From Caenibius sp. WL (GTDB lineage Bacteria > Pseudomonadota > Alphaproteobacteria > Sphingomonadales > Sphingomonadaceae): DNA of 64,000 nt. Below, one piece after another: positions 25,945 through 34,493 of this stretch. The notes beneath the pieces were generated by a model. The model was given only the letters and a program-made list of their open reading frames with translations. It did not search any database and had not been told where the DNA came from. The first letter of the stretch is position 1, and each line of letters begins with the position of its first letter. The stretch lies in NCBI RefSeq assembly GCF_019803445.1, contig NZ_CP081844.1, forward strand, positions 1-64,000. Direction: 5' to 3'. The position numbers were made by a program, and so were the translations under genes.

Positions 25945-27891
25945 TCAGACGCCTTGCGGAGCCGTCCCGCCGCCGAAGCGCTTGCCGCCCGCCTTGGGAA
26001 TGGCCGAACCGTGGACCGGGCGAATGCTCGTCGGGCCCTTGGGCTCTTCCGGCCGGTCGATTTTGCCGGTCTTCATCAGCTCGTCGATTTCCTCGCCGTT
26101 CAGCGTTTCGTATTCGAGCAGGGCCTGCGCCAGAAGGTGCAGCTTGTCTTCCTGCGTCTTGAGGATTTCCGTCGCACGGGCATGCGCGTTTTCGACCAGC
26201 CCGCGGATTTCGGAATCGATCAGCTTGTTCGTCTCGCTCGAAGACATCAGCCGCTGCGCGCCGCCCATGCCGAGATAGCCTTCCTGCTGCTCCTCATATT
26301 GCAGCGGACCGAGCTTGTCCGACATACCCCACTTGGTGACCATGTTGCGCGCCAGGCTGGTGGCATACTGGATATCCGACGAAGCGCCCGAGGACACCTT
26401 GTCATGGCCGAAGATGATTTCTTCCGCCACCCGGCCACCCATGCTGACCGCCAGATTCGCGTGCATCTTGTCACGATGATAAGAGTAATTGTCCCGTTCC
26501 GGCAGGCGCATGACCATGCCCAGCGCGCGGCCGCGCGGAATGATCGTCGCCTTGTGGATCGGGTCCGATGCCGCCTCGTTGATAGAGACGAGCGCATGGC
26601 CCGCCTCGTGATAGGCGGTCATCTTCTTCTCGTCCTCGGTCATCACCATGGAGCGGCGTTCGGCCCCCATCATGACCTTGTCCTTGGCGTCTTCGAATTC
26701 CTGCATCGCCACCAGGCGCTTGTTGCGCCGGGCCGCCAGCAGCGCCGCCTCGTTGACGAGATTGGCCAGATCCGCGCCCGAGAAGCCCGGCGTGCCGCGC
26801 GCGATGGTGCGCGGATTGACGTCGGGGGCGAGCGGAACCTTCTTCATGTGGACGGACAGGATCTGTTCGCGCCCTTCGATATCGGGGATCGGCACGACCA
26901 CCTGGCGATCGAACCGGCCCGGGCGCAGCAGAGCGGGATCGAGCACATCGGGGCGGTTGGTCGCCGCAATGATGATAATCCCCTCGTTCGCTTCGAACCC
27001 GTCCATTTCGACCAGAAGCTGGTTCAGCGTCTGTTCGCGTTCGTCGTTCGAATTGCCGAGACCGTGGCCACGATGGCGGCCGACCGCGTCGATTTCGTCG
27101 ATGAAGACGATGCACGGCGCGTTCTTCTTCGCCTGCTCGAACATGTCGCGCACGCGGCTGGCGCCGACGCCGACAAACATTTCGACGAAGTCAGAGCCGG
27201 AAATGGTGAAGAACGGCACGCCCGCTTCGCCCGCGATGGCGCGGGCGAGCAGCGTCTTGCCGGTGCCGGGCGAACCGACCAGCAGCGCGCCCTTGGGAAT
27301 CTGGCCGCCCAGCTTGGAGAAACGGTGCGGATCGCGCAGGAACTCGACGATTTCCTGCAATTCTTCCCGTGCTTCATCGATCCCGGCGACATCGGCGAAT
27401 GTCACCCGGCCATGGCGTTCGGTCAGCAGCTTGGCCTTGGATTTGCCGAAGCCCATCGCGCCCGAACCGCCGCCCTTCTGCACATGGCGCAGAGCGAAGA
27501 AAGCGACGCCCAGAATCAACAGGAACGGCAGCGACTGGATCAGGATATAGAGCAGGACATTGGGTTCTTCCGCGGCCTTGCCTTCGAACTGGACATCGTT
27601 CTGTTCGAGCAGTTGCGGCAGAGTGGTATCACCCGGCACCGGCACCGTGGAGAACGGTTGATCGTTCTTCAGCACGCCGGTGATCCGGTCCTTGCCGATT
27701 TCGACGCGCGCCACGCTGCCTTCAGCGACCTTGTCGCGGAATTGCGAATAGGGGATCGGCGCGCCGCCGGGCTGAGTCCCGGCACTGAACATCGACACCA
27801 TCAGCAAGAGGGCGAGGAAAATCCCCCCCCACACCATCAGGCTTTTCGCCCAGGGGTTCGGGTTGCCGTTCGGTTCTTGCTTGTCGCTCAT
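25945..27891 (-). CDS. ftsH: ATP-dependent zinc metalloprotease FtsH
   Basis: Membrane-anchored hexameric AAA+ protease that removes misassembled membrane proteins and short-lived cytoplasmic regulators. The 648 residues show an N-terminal membrane helix (about 18-38), a small periplasmic domain, a second helix (about 112-134), the AAA+ domain with Walker A GSPGTGKT at 206-213 and Walker [10 protein letters not shown], and the zinc-binding HEAGH at 428-432. Start at ATG 27891 ([10 protein letters not shown]). The gene has its own terminator and is divergent from the NTF2-like gene at 28056. Confidence 0.98.
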   Translation of the reverse strand: MSDKQEPNGNPNPWAKSLMVWGGIFLALLLMVSMFSAGTQPGGAPIPYSQFRDKVAEGSVARVEIGKDRITGVLKNDQPFSTVPVPGDTTLPQLLEQNDVQFEGKAAEEPNVLLYILIQSLPFLLILGVAFFALRHVQKGGGSGAMGFGKSKAKLLTERHGRVTFADVAGIDEAREELQEIVEFLRDPHRFSKLGGQIPKGALLVGSPGTGKTLLARAIAGEAGVPFFTISGSDFVEMFVGVGASRVRDMFEQAKKNAPCIVFIDEIDAVGRHRGHGLGNSNDEREQTLNQLLVEMDGFEANEGIIIIAATNRPDVLDPALLRPGRFDRQVVVPIPDIEGREQILSVHMKKVPLAPDVNPRTIARGTPGFSGADLANLVNEAALLAARRNKRLVAMQEFEDAKDKVMMGAERRSMVMTEDEKKMTAYHEAGHALVSINEAASDPIHKATIIPRGRALGMVMRLPERDNYSYHRDKMHANLAVSMGGRVAEEIIFGHDKVSSGASSDIQYATSLARNMVTKWGMSDKLGPLQYEEQQEGYLGMGGAQRLMSSSETNKLIDSEIRGLVENAHARATEILKTQEDKLHLLAQALLEYETLNGEEIDELMKTGKIDRPEEPKGPTSIRPVHGSAIPKAGGKRFGGGTAPQGV

Positions 27892-28055
27892 CCACGCAGT
27901 CCTGATTTCGAATGCCCCCAATGTAGGGGGCCCGGCATGAATGACAAGTTGAGCGATAGGCCGTTTTCCGCCTCTGCCCCGTGGACAGCACGGGGATCGG
28001 GCCATATCACCCGCACCACGCTATCGCGATGCACGCAGGCGAACGGGAGAAGGAC

Positions 28056-28502
28056 GTGGACAGGCTCGACAAGCTGGAAGCGATCGAAGCAATCAAGGCA
28101 TTGAAAGCACGGTATTTCCGCACGATGGATACGAAGGACTGGGCCGGGCTCGAAGCCGTCTTCGCGCCCGATCTGATCGCCGATTTCCGGCTGGCGACGG
28201 GCCAGTTCGACGAAACCCAGCTCACACATGGCGCGGCGCCCTATGTCGCGAAAATGGCGCCGATGCTGCAGGACGTGTCGACCGTCCACCATGGCCATAT
28301 GGCGGAAATCGCAATCCTCGCGCCCGATTCGGCCACCGGTATCTGGGCGATGGAAGACAAGCTGTGGCCGCAGGCCGGTTCGCAACTGCCGTTTCGCATG
28401 CTCCACGGCTATGGCCATTATCACGAACGCTATGTCCGCCTCGACGGTGAATGGCGCATTGCGGAAATCAAGCTGACCCGGCTGCGGGTCGACGTGCAAT
28501 AG
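28056..28502 (+). CDS. NTF2-like (SnoaL-type) family protein
   Basis: 148 residues with the cone-shaped alpha+beta NTF2 pattern: an N-terminal helix pair (DKLEAIEAIKALKARYFRTMDTKDWAGLEAVFAPD) and beta strands ending in GEWRIAEIKLTRLRVD. The conserved STVHHGHMAEI and TATGIWAMED segments place possible catalytic His/Asp residues in the pocket. Such proteins work as dehydratases, hydratases, isomerases or dioxygenase subunits. The start is unsure: GTG 28056 has GGGAG at a 6-bp spacing, whereas an in-frame ATG at 28029 lacks a clear site. It heads a run of four small genes with EthD partners. Confidence 0.82.
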   Translation: MDRLDKLEAIEAIKALKARYFRTMDTKDWAGLEAVFAPDLIADFRLATGQFDETQLTHGAAPYVAKMAPMLQDVSTVHHGHMAEIAILAPDSATGIWAMEDKLWPQAGSQLPFRMLHGYGHYHERYVRLDGEWRIAEIKLTRLRVDVQ

Positions 28503-28535
28503 GGTTCCGGCAACACGGTTTTGGGAGATACGACA

Positions 28536-28898
28536 ATGTTCAAATGCATGGCCCTGCTGCGCAAGCGCGCGGATATCAGCCGCGAACAGTTCATCGATTA
28601 TTATCAGAACAACCATTCGGTGCTGATTCGCAGCCTGCTGCCGGGAATTATCGATTACCGCAGCAATTTCCTCGACATGGAAGGCGCATTCCTGTTCCCG
28701 GATGCGGCCCCCATCGATTTCGACGTGATCACCGAAATCTGGCTGGAAGACCGCGCCACCTATGACCGGTTCATCGCCGCGTCGGCCGATCCGGAGATCG
28801 CCCGCCAGATCGCGGAGGACGAGGAACACCTGTTCGAACGCGGCGCCTCGCGTATGGTCGTGGTCGAAGAACGCCAATGGACCGGGCCCGCCGCCTGA
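28536..28898 (+). CDS. EthD domain protein (first copy)
   Basis: 120 residues of the dimeric alpha+beta barrel superfamily, EthD branch. It begins MFKCMALLRKRADISREQFIDYYQNNHSVL, the typical EthD start with the His of YxxxH. A GGGAG motif lies 10 bp upstream. The next gene shows the same order (KCIALLRKRADLSREDF and PIDFDVITEIWL), so the two arose by tandem duplication. EthD proteins assist in ETBE degradation, but most members act on other substrates. It lies 33 bp after the NTF2-like gene. Confidence 0.85.
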   Translation: MFKCMALLRKRADISREQFIDYYQNNHSVLIRSLLPGIIDYRSNFLDMEGAFLFPDAAPIDFDVITEIWLEDRATYDRFIAASADPEIARQIAEDEEHLFERGASRMVVVEERQWTGPAA

Positions 28899-28935
28899 TC
28901 CGCCGGGCGAGGGAAAACCGCCGGGGAGAAACGCC

Positions 28936-29301
28936 ATGATCAAATGCATCGCGCTGCTCAGGAAACGCGCCGACCTCTCGCGGGAGGATTTCATCGCCTA
29001 TTACGAAACCAGGCATGCGCCGCTGGTGCTCTCGCTTCTACCGGGCATTGTCGAATACCGGCGCAGCTTCGTGCAGCCGGGCGGCGCATTCCCCGCGGCC
29101 GACGGCAGCCCGATCGATTTCGATGTCATCACCGAAATCTGGCTGCCCGATCATGAGGCGCACCAGCGTTTCCTCGCCCGCGCGACGGACTCCGAAATCG
29201 CCAGACGCCTTGCCGAAGACGAAGCGATGATGTGCGATGGCGCGGCCACGCGCATGGTCGTGGTCGAAGAACACACCAGCCCGATGGGAGCAATACTATG
29301 A
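28936..29301 (+). CDS. EthD domain protein (second copy)
   Basis: 121 residues, a paralogue of the previous gene: MIKCIALLRKRADLSREDFIAYYETRHAPL, then LPGIVEYRRSF, SPIDFDVITEIWLPD and ATRMVVVEEH. The ATG has GGGGAGAAACGCC upstream. Its TGA overlaps the ATG of the following NTF2-like gene (ATGA). The pair could form a heterodimer or two enzymes with different ligands. Conserved Asp in PIDFDV and His in the YETRH segment are candidate active-site residues. Confidence 0.85.
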   Translation: MIKCIALLRKRADLSREDFIAYYETRHAPLVLSLLPGIVEYRRSFVQPGGAFPAADGSPIDFDVITEIWLPDHEAHQRFLARATDSEIARRLAEDEAMMCDGAATRMVVVEEHTSPMGAIL

Positions 29302-29756
29302 ATGACGCCCTCCAAGCCCTGCTCGACGAGCGGGAAATCACCCGCGGGCTGTCCCGCTTCGCCCGGATTCTCGACACCAAGAGCTGGGACGAACTGGGCG
29401 ATGTCTTCGCCGACGATCTCAGCTTCGATTACGGCACCGGCGTGGAACAGCGCGGCATGGCCGAACTGCGCACCAACATGACCCGCTTCCTCGACAAATG
29501 CGGCGGCACGCAGCACCTGATCGGCAGCATCCTGGTCGATGTCGACGGCGACCGCGCCACCAGCCGCGCCTATGTCCAGGCCCGCCACCAGCGGACCGGC
29601 GATCACGCGGGCCCGGTGTTCGATTCCAACGGCGAATACATCGACCAGTGGGAACGGCGCGCAGCAGGCTGGCGGATCGTCCGCCGCGATGCCCGCTGGG
29701 CCAGCCAGACCGGCGATCCCGCGATCATCGGGGCGGGCACCAGCGAACTGGGATAA
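29298..29756 (+). CDS. NTF2-like (SnoaL-type) family protein
   Basis: 152 residues. It opens with a helix pair (LLDEREITRGLSRFARILDTKSWDELGDVFADDLSFDYGTG), has GTQHLIGSILVDVDGDRATSRAYVQARH in the middle, and ends with the WERRAAGWRIVRRDARW strand. The start overlaps the stop of the second EthD gene by four bases, so translation is coupled. It differs from the NTF2-like protein at 28056. It closes the four-gene run and is the last gene before the island boundary. No substrate is evident. Confidence 0.85.
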   Translation: MNDALQALLDEREITRGLSRFARILDTKSWDELGDVFADDLSFDYGTGVEQRGMAELRTNMTRFLDKCGGTQHLIGSILVDVDGDRATSRAYVQARHQRTGDHAGPVFDSNGEYIDQWERRAAGWRIVRRDARWASQTGDPAIIGAGTSELG

Positions 29757-30152
29757 CCGCCACGCGCCACTGGGGTCGTGCCGTCAATAATAATGGCTAA
29801 CCCTATCAAAGAGCGCATAATTTCGAGGTAGCGGGAACCGCAAAATAGGATAGAAGCCCAGAAACTTCGCCATTCTGGGATATCCTCTATCGCAGGATAC
29901 CCCCAATCCTACCCCCAAACGCTCTTGATGGCGATTGATTATGGCGGATGGAGCCGCCTGTCGTGGGCACGTACGCTGCGTGCTGGGTGGCGCGATAACC
30001 GCCTCAAGCATCCCGCCACAACGGGACCACATACGCTCCAATGTCTCAAGAGCTGGAGCCTTCGGCAACGCCGGAGCGGCAACGAGGGTTGGGCAACCTT
30101 TTCCCAAAATGAGCGTTTCGGCCTCGGCATCAAGCCTAAGGATCGATTCTCT
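29757..30152. other. Intergenic region at the left edge of the island
   Basis: Base composition falls sharply here. The region holds the candidate left attachment core (29827-29840) and, just inside it, two short ACCCCCAA words at 29899-29919. The same kind of word recurs near the integrase start at about 36405-36425 and may be integrase arm sites. No gene is supported before the lipocalin start at 30153. Confidence 0.6.
29827..29840. other. Candidate left attachment core (attL)
   Basis: GGTAGCGGGAACCG matches 13 of 14 bases of the tRNA-Gly gene at 36547-36560 (GGTAGCGGGAATCG), in the same orientation. In the tRNA this is the T-loop, T-stem 3' strand and part of the acceptor stem, the usual crossover for integrases that use tRNA 3' ends. 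Confidence 0.5.
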
Positions 30153-30704
30153 ATGAACAGGAAGTACCTTGCCACAACAGGCCTGATCGGTGCCCTTCTG
30201 GCCACAACTGCGTGTGCAGTCATTCCTCGCCCTGGCCCTGTTGGCAACCACGCGGTTCCTGAACCCGTCAAACGGGTCGATGTTAATAAGTACATGGGAC
30301 GCTGGTACGAGCAATTCCGTTACGAAGCATCGTTCCAGAAAGACATGGACGCGGTCACTGCCGACTACTCCCTGAACGATGACGGCACCGTGAAGGTGGT
30401 AAACCGGGGGCAAAAGCCAAACGGTAAATTCAAGCAATCGACGGGCAAGGCGAAGATCGTTGATCCCACGACCAACGCGAAGCTCAAAGTATCGTTTTTC
30501 GGCCCGTTTTATGGCGACTATTGGGTCTTGGATCACGGAGAGAACTACGAATGGTCCCTCGTCGGTGAACCATCCGGTCGGTATCTGTGGGCGCTCACTC
30601 GCACAGCCCGGCCAGCGCCGGAGATGATGGCAATGCTTGAAAACAGGGCGAAGGAATTGGGATACGACTGGTCCCTGGTTCGCGTGACCAAGCAGCCGAA
30701 CTGA
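30153..30704 (+). CDS. Lipocalin (Blc-type)
   Basis: 183 residues. The signal ends in a lipobox-like TTAC, so Cys22 should be lipid-modified. The lipocalin signature GRWYEQFRYEASFQ is at about residues 50-63, followed by DAVTADYSLNDDGTVKV and the second conserved block PFYGDYWVLDHGENYEWSLVG, with a C-terminal RYLWALTRT strand. Blc lipocalins bind lipids at the outer membrane and are induced by stress. The gene is the first of the low-GC island and stands alone on the plus strand. Confidence 0.9.
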   Translation: MNRKYLATTGLIGALLATTACAVIPRPGPVGNHAVPEPVKRVDVNKYMGRWYEQFRYEASFQKDMDAVTADYSLNDDGTVKVVNRGQKPNGKFKQSTGKAKIVDPTTNAKLKVSFFGPFYGDYWVLDHGENYEWSLVGEPSGRYLWALTRTARPAPEMMAMLENRAKELGYDWSLVRVTKQPN

Positions 30705-30856
30705 TCAGCTAACGTCGTCCCGCGTAGATACTCGCGATGCGTGGCGGCCCTCTTGAGTGCTGCCGGGCAGTTGGGACCTATCCTATGTCACGGTTAAGGC
30801 AGGGATGGCGGTGGAGGAGGTATGGAACGGATCAGAACTGAGCACGCCAACTACGG

Positions 30857-31228
30857 CTACTTTTTTGATACGCTCCAGATGCCTGGGCCCTGCGTCGCAA
30901 TGAACAGAAAAACGAAGCAGTAAAGCGCGATTGTCTCGCCGCCGTTGGTGATTGGATATATCCCCTTGGTCGCGTGCGTCAGCCAGTAGCCAACAGCCGC
31001 CATACCACTGGCGATGAAGGCAGCAGGCCGTGTGGCAAAACCGATCATAATCAGTGTCCCAGCCACCAGCTCGATGATGCCGGCGGAAGTGAGCAAGGGG
31101 TTCAACTTCATCGGAAATGGTGCCGGAAAATTGAAGAATTTCTGAACACCGTGCGAGAGAAACAGCAGGCCGCTGACGATGCGCAGCAATGCGTAGGCGG
31201 GACCGTTCAAGCCAATCAAGAACTTCAT
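30857..31228 (-). CDS. DoxX-family membrane protein
   Basis: 123 residues with four hydrophobic segments. It starts MKFLIGLNGPAYALLRIVSGLLFLSHGVQKFF, and GIIELVAGTLIMIGFATRPAAFIAS is typical of DoxX/YphA members. CGGAGATGGT before the ATG at 31228 supports this start over a longer frame to 31273. Family members occur in membrane redox and thiosulfate-oxidising complexes, but most, like this one, have no proven role. It is a single gene in the island, convergent with the lipocalin. Confidence 0.87.
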   Translation of the reverse strand: MKFLIGLNGPAYALLRIVSGLLFLSHGVQKFFNFPAPFPMKLNPLLTSAGIIELVAGTLIMIGFATRPAAFIASGMAAVGYWLTHATKGIYPITNGGETIALYCFVFLFIATQGPGIWSVSKK

Positions 31229-31658
31229 ACCATCTCCGTCGCATGATGGACGATTAAGCCGAGAACAATTCACAGGGAGCGCCGTCGGTAGCGAAGGCAG
31301 ACATCACAGGCGCTGCCGCCAAAGATCCCGGACGACACGCAAATCGTGAAGACCTGTCTACTGTGCCGCTCGGCAAGCCGTCAACGTTTCTCGACGAACA
31401 CGGTGCAGCGGCATGGGAAGGGTTCAAGCGAGAACTGCCCTGAAGGGGCGGAGTTAGGGGGCCTTAAAATACCGCCACAACACCCCATCTCTGGCATGGT
31501 CGTGACGGTATCTCCCCCTCATGAAACCGTCACGGCCACGGTTCGGCGAGCGGAACAAGCACTTCATCGACGATCGGGCGGATCAGCACGATGAGCCGAC
31601 CCGATATCAAGGGTCAACTGTGGTATGTTCCCTGTGAACGGGGAGCAAGGAAACAGCC
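31229..31658. other. Intergenic region with a perfect 9-bp inverted repeat
   Basis: About 430 bp. CGTGACGGT at 31501-31509 and ACCGTCACG at 31526-31534 form an inverted repeat with a 16-bp spacer, which could be a regulator site or an RNA hairpin. An AAGGA motif at the right end serves the next gene. No protein-coding frame in either direction has a recognisable feature. Confidence 0.5.
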
Positions 31659-31862
31659 ATGGTTACCTACTCCCTTGTGTTCCTGCGTGATGGCATTGGC
31701 AAGGCACAGCGGGTCGAGTGTGAAGCACCCGATGTTTCCGCCGCTCTCAACCCTCCGATCTACACCACCCCCGGACGCGTTGCCGAGCTATGGGACGGTG
31801 ACAGGAAGATCGCGTACCTGAAAAGCTGGGAGGAAGGCCTACGGGAGATTGATGGCTCGTGA
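31659..31862 (+). CDS. Small protein of unknown function
   Basis: 67 residues (MVTYSLVFLRDGIGKAQRVECEAPDVS... LKSWEEGLREIDGS). AAGGA lies 7 bp before the ATG, which supports translation. There are no Cys pairs and no membrane segment; it looks like a small mixed alpha/beta protein. It ends at a bidirectional terminator shared with the ImmA gene. I do not recognise the family. Confidence 0.55.
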   Translation: MVTYSLVFLRDGIGKAQRVECEAPDVSAALNPPIYTTPGRVAELWDGDRKIAYLKSWEEGLREIDGS

Positions 31863-31883
31863 AAACCCCGCCGGAGCGGGGTT
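31862..31883 (-). terminator. Bidirectional intrinsic terminator
   Basis: AACCCCG (31864-31870) and CGGGGTT (31877-31883) with a 6-nt loop. On the minus strand TTTT follows, so it ends the ImmA operon; on the plus strand it is a weaker stop for the small gene. Confidence 0.8.
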
Positions 31884-31885
31884 AG

Positions 31886-32389
31886 TTAAGCTGCATCGGC
31901 TTTGTTCGTTTCGTAAGGTACGCCAAGTTGGATCGACATGGTGCTCCGCGACACCTCAAAGTGTCGCGCTAATTCAGCGACGGTCGAAAGACCGTTATCC
32001 GTAGCTTCGCGGATCAAATGCCACGGCATGAGTATGTCAGCCGCCATGCGGTTGGCCTGCGTCTCTATCGTACCGCTCAACTTCGAACGGTACAGTCCGT
32101 CATCGGTGATCCCGTCACCGATGAGCGATTTATGTAATGCGAAGTGCGCGATCTCGTGGGCAGTTGTGAACCGACGGCGAACCTTAGGATGGTTCCCGTT
32201 GACGAAAATCGCGTATCCGCTCGGTCCGCCAAGCTTGTCGTCCTTACGGATCAGACCGGAAATATCGTCATCCCAATCCTTGACGTGATAGACCTTCAAT
32301 CCAAGGGCCGCGGCGATATCGAGAGTTTGGACGGGTGCGCGTTGTTGGTGCGCACGAATGATGCGTTCAGCTTCAAGAATTCCGCTCAT
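31886..32389 (-). CDS. ImmA/IrrE-family metallopeptidase
   Basis: 167 residues. The zinc motif is His78-Glu79-x2-His82 (AHEIAHFALH), with Glu109 of the ETQANRMAADILMP helix as the third ligand. This order is typical of ImmA, which cleaves a phage or ICE repressor, and of IrrE/DdrO-type regulators. The C-terminal STVAELARHFEVSRSTMSIQLG looks like the short helical domain of IrrE relatives. AGGAGG lies 6 bp upstream. The usual XRE-family repressor partner is absent. Instead it overlaps a small membrane protein gene by 17 bp, and translation of the two is probably coupled. Confidence 0.9.
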   Translation of the reverse strand: MSGILEAERIIRAHQQRAPVQTLDIAAALGLKVYHVKDWDDDISGLIRKDDKLGGPSGYAIFVNGNHPKVRRRFTTAHEIAHFALHKSLIGDGITDDGLYRSKLSGTIETQANRMAADILMPWHLIREATDNGLSTVAELARHFEVSRSTMSIQLGVPYETNKADAA

Positions 32390-32789
32390 CTCCGTCCTCC
32401 TTTCGTTCCACCTCTATAACACTGGCTAGATCGAATGTCGCTGGCTGATTGACACCGCTCAACCCTTCATCGCCATCCTTCTTCGCATTGATCGCAGCCA
32501 TGGCATTAGTCGCCACCTCGTCGGCTTTCGATATCGCCGCCGACTTGATGGACTGATATCCGATGAAGCCAGCCAGGCCGAGCCCAATGCTGGCCACCGC
32601 AATAATCAAGCTCAAAATATCGAGTTGGATGGCTATAATATCAAGACCATCCGGCAGCGCTTGACCCTTGGCAACTGGCTCGACCTTCACAGCCCTTAGG
32701 CTGGCCCACGCTTCAGCTAACTTGACTACCATCGTTATCGCACCGAGCACCCCGAGCGCCCGCCAGAACCACTTCCACTTTAACTCCAT
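32373..32789 (-). CDS. Small membrane protein paired with ImmA-like peptidase
   Basis: 138 residues from the ATG at 32789 (GGGGGA upstream). Two hydrophobic segments, about residues 8-27 and 55-78 (ILSLIIAVASIGLGLAGFIGY), flank a short loop; a cytoplasmic tail of about 60 charged residues follows. The 3' end overlaps the ImmA-like gene. I do not recognise a family. The arrangement suggests a membrane-bound target or sensor for the peptidase, by inference from gene order alone. Confidence 0.65.
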   Translation of the reverse strand: MELKWKWFWRALGVLGAITMVVKLAEAWASLRAVKVEPVAKGQALPDGLDIIAIQLDILSLIIAVASIGLGLAGFIGYQSIKSAAISKADEVATNAMAAINAKKDGDEGLSGVNQPATFDLASVIEVERKEDGDERNS

Positions 32790-32839
32790 GCGATCCCCCA
32801 ACGCATAAAATCCCCCTGTCCCATCGCCACAGTCTTTAC

Positions 32840-33196
32840 TCACACACCCTCATTGCTGGCGGGTGTTGCAGTTTTACCAGGTGGATTTCGGTAGCGTACT
32901 ACGCTGCCGTATGTTCCTTCTACGGGCTTACCGTTTACCATTTCCGGTTTGAATTTTGCCCTCCTCATTATCAGGGTGCACGTTACGCTAGCAAACTTCG
33001 GATCGCCGATAATCTTGATGACTTCGCACGATTTGGGCAGTCCATCGACGCCCACCTTTACAGAAAATGATACCACAGCAGCGTCAGTGTGCTCAGGTGC
33101 TTCCTGCGCGGGATTGGTGGGGCTGGACTCTTCCTGCGTATGAGCCTGTGATGCAGTGGAAAGCGTCACAGCGAGTGCGAATATTGTCCAACGCAT
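32840..33196 (-). CDS. Exported protein with a TonB C-terminal-like domain
   Basis: 118 residues. A signal peptide of about 20 residues is followed by a Pro/Glu-rich stretch and the domain VSFSVKVGVDGLPKSCEVIKI... TCTLIMRRAKFKPEMVNGKPVEGTYGSVVRYRNP, which has the strand order of TonB C-terminal domains (VDxxGxxxxxxVxxS / a C-terminal RxxRFxPa motif). It lacks a membrane anchor for TonB and the usual Pro-rich linker, so it is probably a free periplasmic single-domain relative. It precedes the membrane gene by 50 bp on the same strand. Confidence 0.72.
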   Translation of the reverse strand: MRWTIFALAVTLSTASQAHTQEESSPTNPAQEAPEHTDAAVVSFSVKVGVDGLPKSCEVIKIIGDPKFASVTCTLIMRRAKFKPEMVNGKPVEGTYGSVVRYRNPPGKTATPASNEGV

Positions 33197-33366
33197 ATGC
33201 CTAAACGTTTTTCGTTGTGGTGCAGATCGACATCCTTGAGTTGCTCCTATCCCGCATGAAGTAGCGCAATTCCGCCAAAATTCGCACTTCCTCTCACAAG
33301 GTAAAACGGCATACTCGCTTTCAGTTCTTTCACTTTACCCAAGTGGACATCGAAGAAACTGTTGGC

Positions 33367-33777
33367 TCAATCAGCAGCGTGAGCTCCCATGAAATACGGA
33401 TCGAGCATCATGCCTTCGGGTGGCGTGAACCAAGTGCGAATGTAAGCCACTTTGCCGGCCTCATCGATCGTGTAGACCTCGATCCCTTCGATCACGATCT
33501 TCTCGCCATTGATCATGCCCGTACTGCGAACATGGCAGGCGGCCTGATCGGAGCAAATCTGCATAAGCACGGGTTCGATGTGCCAGATTTGCCCATCCTT
33601 GAACGAGTTGTCCCAGCTTAGCTTGACGGCTTCAAGCCCGATCTTTGTCGGTCCGCCGACGGGATCTTCAAACACGATATCGGGCGCGAAGTTGGCCTCC
33701 CACCGCGAACGGTCCTTCGCATTCCATGCATCGAAGTGCGTATGCATGGCCTGTTCGATTTGCTGGCGTGTGGGCAT
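33367..33777 (-). CDS. NTF2-like/steroid delta-isomerase-type family protein
   Basis: 136 residues. It begins MPTRQQIEQAMHTHFDAWNAKDRSRWEANFAPDIVFEDPVG, the standard NTF2-like start. The middle has WDNSFKDGQIWHIEPVLMQIC and the end VYTIDEAGKVAYIRTWFTPPEG, with a candidate acidic residue in the pocket strand. An AAAGGAG motif is 6 bp before the ATG. It is one of four NTF2-fold proteins in this window; the others lie outside the island. Substrate unknown. Confidence 0.85.
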   Translation of the reverse strand: MPTRQQIEQAMHTHFDAWNAKDRSRWEANFAPDIVFEDPVGGPTKIGLEAVKLSWDNSFKDGQIWHIEPVLMQICSDQAACHVRSTGMINGEKIVIEGIEVYTIDEAGKVAYIRTWFTPPEGMMLDPYFMGAHAAD

Positions 33778-33827
33778 TGCTCTCTCCTTTAACTCCGCTC
33801 CTCTTGGGGAGCTGGTCCAGGGACTTC

Positions 33828-34493
33828 TTAAGGTGCCGAAGCCGATGCGGGAACTACGCCTGCCGCCGCGGGTGTAGCTGGCGTCACCGGGACCTCAAGC
33901 ACCTGCGGTTGCACGGCAACGGGCCGAAAAGCGATGTCTTCGTCGAGAAAACCTTTCACACCCGCCCCGCTTGCAATCATCGCACTGGTGCCAGTGGTGA
34001 AGAAGCCTGCAATCGGGATCAGCGCGATAGATGCGACAACTCCTCCGGTGCCGGTCACGCCCTTGTCATCGAACGTCCCTGTCAGTCGAATATGACGATC
34101 ACCAAGCCGCAGAGACACGATACGCGCTCCGATATATCCCGACTTGCCCCACATGCCCTTGTTACGGACTTCGGTGATTTCTCCGATAGCCGGAGTACCC
34201 GCCGGGATAACCGTGACCCCGTTCATGGTCACATTCGATGCGACTTCCATCTGGAAACGCTGCCCGACCCTAAGCTTCTTCTTTTTAGTCGTGAGCTCTT
34301 CCCGCATGATAAGAGGGATCTCGGCGCCCGCCCTGAGAATATTGGGCTGGGCAACCGGCTCGAGGACCGCAACAGTTTGGCTTGCCGGCGCAGCAGCAAC
34401 TACTGCTTGCATGGAAGCATCTCCAACCTGGCCCCAAGCAGGTACAGTCATCACGATCGCAGCCGAACATGCGGCCCAGTATACAACTTTCAT
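33828..34493 (-). CDS. Exported protein of unknown function
   Basis: 221 residues. The signal peptide ends near residue 23 (VPAWGQ). The mature protein has EIPLIMREELTTKKKKLRVGQRFQMEVASNV, then VIPAGTPAIGEITEVRNKGMWGKSGYIG and a glycine-rich segment TGTGGVVASIALIPIAGFF. The PAGTP...V.NKG..G pattern resembles the VirB10/TrbI C-terminal beta-barrel, but no conjugation genes are present, and a free-standing copy is common. I prefer the ATG at 34493, which has GGGGGA upstream, over a longer frame from 34532. It ends in an Ala/Pro-rich tail. Confidence 0.7.
   Translation of the reverse strand: MKVVYWAACSAAIVMTVPAWGQVGDASMQAVVAAAPASQTVAVLEPVAQPNILRAGAEIPLIMREELTTKKKKLRVGQRFQMEVASNVTMNGVTVIPAGTPAIGEITEVRNKGMWGKSGYIGARIVSLRLGDRHIRLTGTFDDKGVTGTGGVVASIALIPIAGFFTTGTSAMIASGAGVKGFLDEDIAFRPVAVQPQVLEVPVTPATPAAAGVVPASASAP

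Noticed and set aside
25906-28104. Plus-strand frame of 732 codons
   Set aside because: Antisense to ftsH; the ftsH reading is certain from its motifs.
29784-30536. Minus-strand frame of 250 codons over the lipocalin
   Set aside because: The lipocalin on the plus strand has a signal peptide and family motifs; the minus frame shows none.
31346-31594. Plus-strand frame of 82 codons in the island
   Set aside because: No start signal and no similarity that I can recognise; an inverted repeat lies inside it.
33828-34493. Conjugation (VirB10/TrbI) gene
   Set aside because: Only a short pattern is similar and no other transfer gene is present.
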